64,000 bases of DNA, from positions 186,001-250,000 of the forward strand of contig NW_001799411.1 of NCBI RefSeq assembly GCF_000165425.1, given 5' to 3'. This document shows, one piece after another, positions 56,805 through 64,000 of this stretch. The notes under the pieces were generated by a model. The model was not told the DNA's origin. It saw only the letters and a program-made list of their open reading frames with translations, and did no database searches. Positions within the stretch are counted from its first letter, which is position 1, and every line of letters starts with the position of its first letter. Source of the DNA: Paramecium tetraurelia (taxonomy: Eukaryota; Ciliophora; Oligohymenophorea; Peniculida; Parameciidae). Position numbers and translations under genes: made by a program.

Positions 56805-59395
56805 ATGAAGAGGAGTGAATAAATTAATAGTAATTTCTAGATCATATGATATTCTACTAGAAGCAATCTCTATAAGAGAAGCACAAGAAGTTGAAAACCA
56901 ACTGCTAAAATAAAATCATTGCTAAGTTTTAGGTTTTTTGAAGCATGAATAGAGATTATATCAAAGTGAAATTACAATTAACTTGAGTGAAAATTCTGAA
57001 TTAATCTTTGTTAAAGAGGGAGAAGTTCTTTCAATGTAAGTACTCCAGTTCAACTCTAGTTAAAAATATATTGATCATAATACCATTTTGAATATTAGTC
57101 CTAATTTTGAACAACTTAAGAGATTATTTTGGGTTGGATAGACCAATAAAAAGGGATAGAAGATTGGGAAATGGAATGCATTTTGGAGAGGTGAGAACCT
57201 TAATGTTGGAGGGTGTTACTATGATAACGGAGAAAAATATGGAAAATGGATTGAATTATTTGAGAATTATTGGGAGTAATTATCACGCAAAATATAAGTA
57301 AAGCCTAAGTCACATACTAAGGCTATTATGAAAATAATAAGAAACAAGGGTATTGGAAAATTCTTTCTAGTGACACAGAAATGTAAATTAGAATTAAAAA
57401 TATTAAATTAGTGGGGGTGGAGAGTATGAAGATGGGGAAAAAACTGGATATTGGGTTGATATTTACGAAAATTATAGTAGGTTGGCAATCTTATTTATAT
57501 CTTTTAGTTGGTGTAAGGTTACAGAGAGAGGGAAATATAAGAATGGGAAGAAAATAAAGGAATGGATTTAAATATATCAGAATAAAATAGTGTTTATTAA
57601 ATTCTTTATAAATTAGAGGAGCTGGAACCTATAATGATGATTATGTTAAAGCAGGACAGTGGTCTGATTTGCATGAAAACTTTTATGAGTATATTAGAAA
57701 CTAAAGAGTTTAGTTGGTGTCAAGTGACCCATGAAGGAAAGTATTAAAATGGGATAAAAAAAGGATAGTGGAAGACAATTTTTGAATAAAAAACGCTGTG
57801 AGAATTTTATTATAATCTTAGTGCATAAGTAAACTACAAAGAAGGAGGAATAAAGGATGGAGATTGGTGTGAGATTTATAACAACTTCTCTATGTAATAA
57901 TTCTATTAATTTTTATAGAAATAATTAGACAAAATACATTTGCAAATATAAAGATGGGAAGCCATGCAAATAATTGCATATAATTGATAAAATCCATACT
58001 ATGTATTATTTCAAATATAATAAATAAGTGGAGGTGGGACATTTAATGAAAATGGAATGAAAAATTGGAAATGGATAGAAATACACGAAAATTATTAAGA
58101 GTTATACATACATAAATAAAATATATTAGTTACGGTAAAGTGACTTATGAAGGAATATATAACAATGAAAGAAAAGAAGGAAAATGGCGCACTTATTATA
58201 ATTACTTTTTAATGTAATTATTTTATTTGATTCAATATTTAGAGGTGGAGGGTGTTATTAATTTGGATTAAAGTTTGGCAATTGGATTGATTTACATGAA
58301 CATTTTTAAGAGTAAATTCACAATTTATTCGAATAGTTCATGTTAGGTGAGTTTTAAAGGAGAGTACAAAAATGGAAAGAAAATTAAAAGGTGGGATACA
58401 TTATATAAATAAGAAATAATGTAAATGAAAACTGTATTAATTCTTTAGAGGAGGAGGTTAATATGATGAAAATGAATACAAAATCGGAAGATGGATTACT
58501 TTAGATGAAAATTTTGGAAGGTAGAAAATATTAGTTTAATTTATCAGTCTTTGTTAGGTTACTTGGAATGGATAATACAGTAAAGGAATTAAATTTGGAA
58601 AATGGGAAATCTATTTTAAGAATTAAATTATGTATTTTGAAATCTATTAATATAAGTGGAGGCGGAATCTATGATTATAAGGGTACAAAATAGGGCCAAT
58701 GGATTGAATTACATTCTCAGTTTTGGGAGTAAGAACCTCTTAATAATTAGCTAATAATGCATCAGATTTAGTGGAGAGTATTTTGATGGAAGAAAACAGG
58801 GATTTTGGGAGACATTGTAATAGAATAAAAGAATGTAGAATCAAATATTGTTAAATTTAGTGGAGGAGGAAAATATGATTTAGATGGCATGAAGTAAGGT
58901 AAATGGATTCAATTGCATCAAAAGTTTTTGAAGTACTTGATTTATGCTTAAGAAAGGAATAATCTATTTTTTATTGGGGATTATGTGGATTCTAGAAAAT
59001 GTGGAAAATGGGATGCCCTATTGGATCAGAAATTAATGTTAGTTTAATTTACATATTAGAGGATGTGGTTTGTATGATGATAATGGATTTAAAATTGGAA
59101 ATTGGATTGATTTACATGAGCCTTATATGAAGTAAGGAATAGTAATTGATCATAGCACTTGCATTAGTTATTTGGGGAAGTACAACAATGGAAGGAAAGA
59201 AGGAGAATGGAAGACCTTTATTTAATATCAGCAGATGTATAGGAGATTGATTATTCACATATAGCGGAGGAGGGCATTATGATGAAAATGGATAAAAAAG
59301 TGGAAAATGGATAGAATTGGATGGGAATTATAACCAAAATATATTAACTAGAGAGGCAGAATATCAAAATGGTATAAAGTAGTGAGGTTGTTTAA
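56805..59395 (+). CDS. Gene of about eleven MORN-like units, each with two introns
   Basis: ATG 56805, a 31-nt first intron near 56829, TGA 59393-59395. After a 100-residue unique N-terminus, the protein is a chain of units spaced about 205 bp apart (near 57180, 57412, 57620, 57826, 58031, 58244, 58450, 58660, 58862, 59062 and 59266). Each starts GGGxYDxxGxKxGxW (for example YDNGEKYGKWIELFENYW, YDLDGMKQGKWIQLH) and continues with a second half like GEYFDGRKQGFWETL. This resembles distorted MORN repeats. Most units carry two short introns, one just before GGG and one after the W-E-x-x-E-N-F helix, at matching positions. The 57826 unit has lost GGG. Paramecium has a lineage-specific family of this style; function unknown, perhaps a membrane or cortex scaffold. 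Confidence 0.75.
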
Positions 59396-59494
59396 TATAA
59401 ATATATACAATTTTTGAGTTTTTTTAAATAGTATTGAGGTTTGAACAAATTTATATATAATTGGTATGAGTATTTGTTTAATAAATTAAAATAA

Positions 59495-62400
59495 ATGGGA
59501 AACACCCAAGGGACACCAAGTGATTTGGACTCATTTAGGAAATATGCTGGACTAACAATTAAGCATGTTATGATGCTGAGGTACAAGTTGTATAATAGGA
59601 ATAGGGAACGGCTGGAAATGTTATCGGAGGCGGATTTAAGTATAACAAAGGACGCATTTTCTTTGGCGATGAAGACAAAGGAGGAGGAGACTGAAAGGGT
59701 ATAAGTAATATATATAATAAAGATATTTCGTATATTTGATTTGAGCAGTTCAGGTAAAATAGAAACATTAGAGTTTGTGTGTGCATTGTCATTGATGGCC
59801 TATGCAAATCTAAGGGTATGTAATAATGATGAGATAGGAAAAATGTGATTTAATGTTTGGGTTATATGACTTTGATCGAAATAGAACGATGAATAAATAG
59901 GAGTTGATCATATTGATAAAGACAGTTCTAACAACAGTGAATGCCATATCGTCGAAAGGAGAATGTTCAATATAAGAGGCAGTTGGGATAGCATAGGTCA
60001 TTTTGGATCGTTATGACACAAATGGAGATGCTTCAATATCAGCAAAAGAGTTCTACAGTTTCGTTTCCAAAGATCCTGATATAGTGAAAATGTTATTAAG
60101 CTATGGATTAATATCAATACAGGATTTGAGATTCAATTTTGGTGAGCCTTAGAATAGTGAGTTGCCAGTGCCTGAGGCAGACAGTGATTTAGAAAATGAA
60201 ATATATAAGAGCAGGATTATAAAGACAGCAGAGGATGAAGGAGTGGCTTTGGGATTAGAGACTTAGATGAAAGGGAATGGGATTGAATAGCTGGCTTGGT
60301 ATTAGTAATTATCAAAGGATAATATGATTATGGATCCAGATGATCCTGAAGATGTAAATGGGAATCCACCGAATGCAACTTTGGAGATTGATCATGTCTA
60401 TGGATTTAGATGTTTTGATACTAGAAACAACATCAAATATTCAACCGAGAATGAATTGTTGTATCACACAGGTAGTTTAGTGATCAAAGACGGAGAGAAG
60501 TAGGAATTCTTTATGGAACACACTGACGATGTGACATGCTTGGATGTATGGGAACATTTGGTGGCAACTGGATAGATGGGGTCAAAGCCATCCATATTTG
60601 TATGGGATTCAAGGTCAATGGAATTGAGAGCAGTATTTAGAGGAGTGTTAACAGTAGGAGTAAGCAATCTATGTATATCGAATGACGGAAGGAAGTTGGC
60701 AGCAGTGGGGATGGATGAAGATCAATGTGTTGTTGTGTATGATATAGAAAAAGGGTCTTAAACGAGAATGAATGGGAGGAAGGATGAGTCTTTGTTGGCT
60801 AATGGAAAAGGGCCTATTGTTGAGATATTTGATATCAAGTTTGAAAAATCTGATAAGTAGATTGTGATTGCATGTATGGGAGAAGTGAATTTTGTTACTT
60901 ATGACAACAATGTATTAAGAGTAGTAAAGGGGATGTGGGATTCTAAATATTGTTCCTATTAAGCTATTTTATCGATTGGATTGTTGGAGAATGCGGTGGT
61001 GGTAGGATCATTTAAAGGATATTTGCTCTTATGGAGAGTGGGTAGAACTACAATGGCTATTCCTGATGCTCATAAGGGACCTATTACAACCATTCATACC
61101 TGTAGTAAGAAGATTATGATCTTGACTGGAGGAAAAGATGGTTAAATTGGATGGTGGGACCACAATCTGAAGAAGATTAGAGCTTTCAATCTCGCCAATT
61201 AGAAAGATATTTAATTAAACAATATCAAAATTACTGCTTTGTATGAGAATATGGATTAAACTGCTATTTTGATAGGAACGAGAGGAGGATAGATCTTGGA
61301 ACTTAAAAACAGTGAATTGAAAGTAAGAGTAAATTCACATTTCGATGGCAAATTGGAAGCTTTAGTGTGTCATCCTACAAAAGATTTATTTTACACTTCT
61401 GGTGAGGATCAGATGTTGATGTTATGGGATCTGAGTACTAAAGAATTGAAGGAAAAGAAGAAATTTGATTATTGTATTAAGACTTTAGATGTCAATGATA
61501 AGTATTTGGTTGGTGGATGTGGCAATGGTAATGTTCTACTATTGGAGCCTTACAAATTAACACTTTTGTAAGATTTCAAAGACAGAGATAGTGAAATCAC
61601 GTGTATTAGAATTGTGGATGAATATTTAATTGCATTTTACTCATCACCATATTATGAATTCTTTGTTTATAGTATCAGGTAGAAGTTTAAGAAATTGTTA
61701 TCCATTCCAGGCAGACCTGGTAATTGCACATCTATTGATTATTCAATGACCAAAAGGATTTTAGTCACTTTTGATAATCAATAATTGTGGTGTATTGATT
61801 TGGATCAGAGATAATTGATTAAATACAAGGAAGATGATTGGAAATCCTTTACTTCTATTTATGGATGGTAGATAAAAGGAGCTTGGCCATAGAAGGCTGA
61901 TGGAACAGAAATCATTACGACTGATAGAGATAGCACAAAATCAGTCCTAGCGATTGGGGACAAATATGGATAGATAAAACTATATAAGTATCCTGCTTAC
62001 AAATTAAACTGCAGTTTCTATCGTTATTTGGGTCATAGTGGTAGAATCAGTAAGCTAAGATTCTCATTTAATGATAAATGTCTCATTAGTCTTGGAGAGA
62101 ATGAGAAAAGCATAATTCAATGGAACTTTCAGGTCGAACAGAATGTCGTGGAAAGAAGTAGTACAGCTCATTCAAGGAATCGAAGTGCTTTCAAATCAGA
62201 GTTAGATCAGTTTGATGATCAGATGGATGGTAATGATAACTAAAAGACTAACAAGCCATTCCTGGATTAAATCAAAATGGATGAGGCTGAAGAAGAATCA
62301 ATGAAGTTACCTGTTAATTATCTTAATTTGCGATATATCTTTGGAGTGTCCACCAGTTATAAAGGGAACACTCTATATTAACAACTGAAATATGCTGGTC

Positions 62401-64000
62401 AACAAAAGATCGTTTATCCAATTGGTTGCATTTGTGTGATATTGGACACCAAAATCGATTAGACTGCACCCTATCGTAAACAGAATTTCTATTATGGACA
62501 TACGCAATTAATATTATGTTTGAGTGTACATCCAAAAAGTCAGATAATAGCAACTGGAACTGTTGGTGATGAAATCAATTTATGGGATGTGGACACACGT
62601 CAGACATTAGTTCATATTAGAGGGTATCATAAGAATGGGATTAAGAATTTGAAGTTTAGTATTGATGGCACATTGTTATTGACTTGTGGTTCTGATCAAT
62701 TTAACTCAATTTGTGTATATGATTGGTAGGCAAACAGAATTATTTGTAATTCAAAAGTAGATAAGTCCCCCTTAACTGATTGTTGTTTTCTGGGTAACCC
62801 AAAGGTCATTTAATTTGTAACTGTGGGTAAATACATGAGAGTATGGGAAATTAAGGGGAGAAACCTATCTTTTGATTAGTTTCCAGGGTAATTAAGTGCA
62901 GTAACCTTTGCTTTCAACAGTGAATTGGTATGTGCAAATGACTAAGGAGAGCTAATGGTAATCAAGAATAAGCAGACCAACAGAATTCTGGGTCACTCAG
63001 GTAGAGTGAATGTACTTATAGCAGTAAAACAGAATTTGTATTCTGGTGGTGATGATGGTAAGATTATTTTGTGGCATTCCATATAGAATTAATTATAGTA
63101 GATCTAGTAGTTCATGGAAACTCAAACTCCTCCTTTATTATCTATGGATATAAGGAATGATAACATAGTGTTTTTAACAAGCACTTGTGATATAAAGGAA
63201 TTGGTGATCACAGCACAGATACATTCTATTGATATCATTAAAGGCCACGGGGATGAAGTCAAGGGATTGGCAGTTTCTAAATACAAGGTTTATACTTGCA
63301 GCAGTGATCGAACAATTAAGGTGTGGGATATCCGTAACAGGGTTTGCTCGTTAAATAGTGAGCCATATCAATTTCAATTAAGATCTATTGATGTTTATAA
63401 TAATTTAATAGTTTGTGGAGATTCAAAAGGATTTCTGTATTTGTTAGATGAGAAGCTTTCGCCCTTGGGGAGTGCGTCAACCAATTTCAATTTGAAATAA
63501 AAAACTATAGCTTATGAGATATCCAGAGTTAAGTTTGATCCAAAAGGAAAGAGAGTGTGTGTTGGAGCCTAAGGTGGTCCATCACATGTTGAAATTTGGA
63601 CGATAAGTTAGGCTGATAACAGTTACAAGTTTGATAAAGAGAAGTAGATTATCAATTGTGGTTTTACAGGAGGTATTATGCAAATGGATTGGTCTGAGGA
63701 TGGCACTCATATTTTGGCATCATCTACAAATTATGAATTGAAATGCATATCCCTTCCTAAATAACGTGATGTTTAGTATAATTACGATATCAAATGGCAG
63801 ACTTGGTCTTGTATTTATGGTCCTGGATTACAGTACATATATCCACATAATCCTGGAGAGGACATAACCTCAGTTTGGTTGCACAAAACTAAGGAGGTGA
63901 AAAGTGAGACTGGTAATGTTAAGGAGTTCGTTTTTGTGACTGGAGATCAGTTTGGCAATATCTCTTTGTTTCAGTATCCAATCACAGGCAGATGTTGCAG
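59495..64000 (+). CDS. EF-hand and EML-type WD40 protein, 3' end cut
   Basis: ATG 59495; introns of 24 and 22 nt near 59700 and 59815; open to the window end, about 1,480 residues so far. The N-terminus MGNTQGTPSD fits N-myristoylation. Three EF-hands follow: FDLSSSGKIETLEF, YDFDRNRTMNKQEL and the canonical YDTNGDASISAKEF. Then come two EML-type tandem beta-propellers (CLDVWEHLVATGQMG, VSNLCISNDGRKLAAVGMD; repeated blades such as MLMLWDLSTKELK, INLWDVDTRQTLVHIRG, GGDDGKIILWHSI, IKVWDIRNRV). EML proteins bind microtubules. EF-hand/EML fusions are known in alveolates. A Ca-controlled, membrane-anchored microtubule or ciliary role is inferred. The C-terminus is missing. Confidence 0.92.

Noticed and set aside
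56791-56806. AAT microsatellite as a regulatory repeat
   Set aside because: Only five or six units, merging into the start codon; common in such AT-rich DNA.
57180-59290. Regular repeats at about 205-bp spacing, array-like
   Set aside because: The repeats encode protein units with introns and the spacers are coding, so this is not a CRISPR array or satellite.
1-64000. Apparent wholesale pseudogenisation, with TAA/TAG inside every conserved gene
   Set aside because: The stops vanish under the ciliate code (TAA/TAG = Gln), and conserved proteins read cleanly to TGA.

Overview
The window reads as macronuclear DNA of a Paramecium-like ciliate. It is very AT-rich. Long proteins appear only when TAA and TAG are read as glutamine and TGA is the sole stop. 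Nearly every gene is interrupted by introns of about 17-35 nt, usually GTA...TAG. Genes are packed on both strands, often tens of bases apart. I saw no tRNA, rRNA, CRISPR array, transposon or telomere repeat. All gene models were spliced by eye. Wherever I could sum a complete exon set, the spliced lengths came to whole codons, with one exception: the unrecognised gene at 4015-5531.

Layout. 1-9 kb: the end of a TBC-domain protein, a SAM plus zinc-finger protein, a PG-rich (SHIPPO) ciliary protein, an unrecognised gene, a RING/TRAF-type zinc-finger protein with an RRM-like tail, a glycerophosphodiester phosphodiesterase and a probable pseudogene. 9.1-16.4 kb (minus): one giant gene joining a P4-ATPase to a two-domain guanylyl cyclase. 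16.4-24.6 kb: a small coiled-coil gene, a TPR-like gene, SUMO-activating enzyme subunit 1, a kelch protein, a PH-kinase and a MORN protein. 24.8-33.3 kb: a LITAF-like zinc ribbon, an RCC1 protein with a poly-Q coiled coil, a small GRDxYI protein, a three-repeat MYB, a CFAP210 homologue and a seven-helix receptor. 33.3-36 kb: a CRAL-TRIO/RhoGAP protein and an unresolved coding stretch. 36.0-48.9 kb: two tandem four-domain voltage-gated cation channels. 48.9-64 kb: a GSK3-type kinase, VPS53, ribosomal protein uL6, two small or coiled-coil genes, a signal-peptide-peptidase-like membrane protein, a gene built of regular two-intron repeat units, and an EF-hand/EML WD40 protein that runs off the end.

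Themes. Several genes point to cilia (SHIPPO, CFAP210, GRDxYI, EML, and perhaps the channels). Others point to second-messenger signalling (guanylyl cyclase, seven-helix receptor, kinases, RhoGAP) or to trafficking (TBC, VPS53). They do not form an operon. Neighbours are probably transcribed separately from very short intergenic promoters.

Most worth a second look: the ATPase-cyclase fusion with a degraded ATPase motif, the paired channels with an all-aspartate filter, the exon-intron repeat gene at 56.8-59.4 kb, the SPP-like protein lacking one catalytic aspartate, and the apparent frameshift in VPS53.
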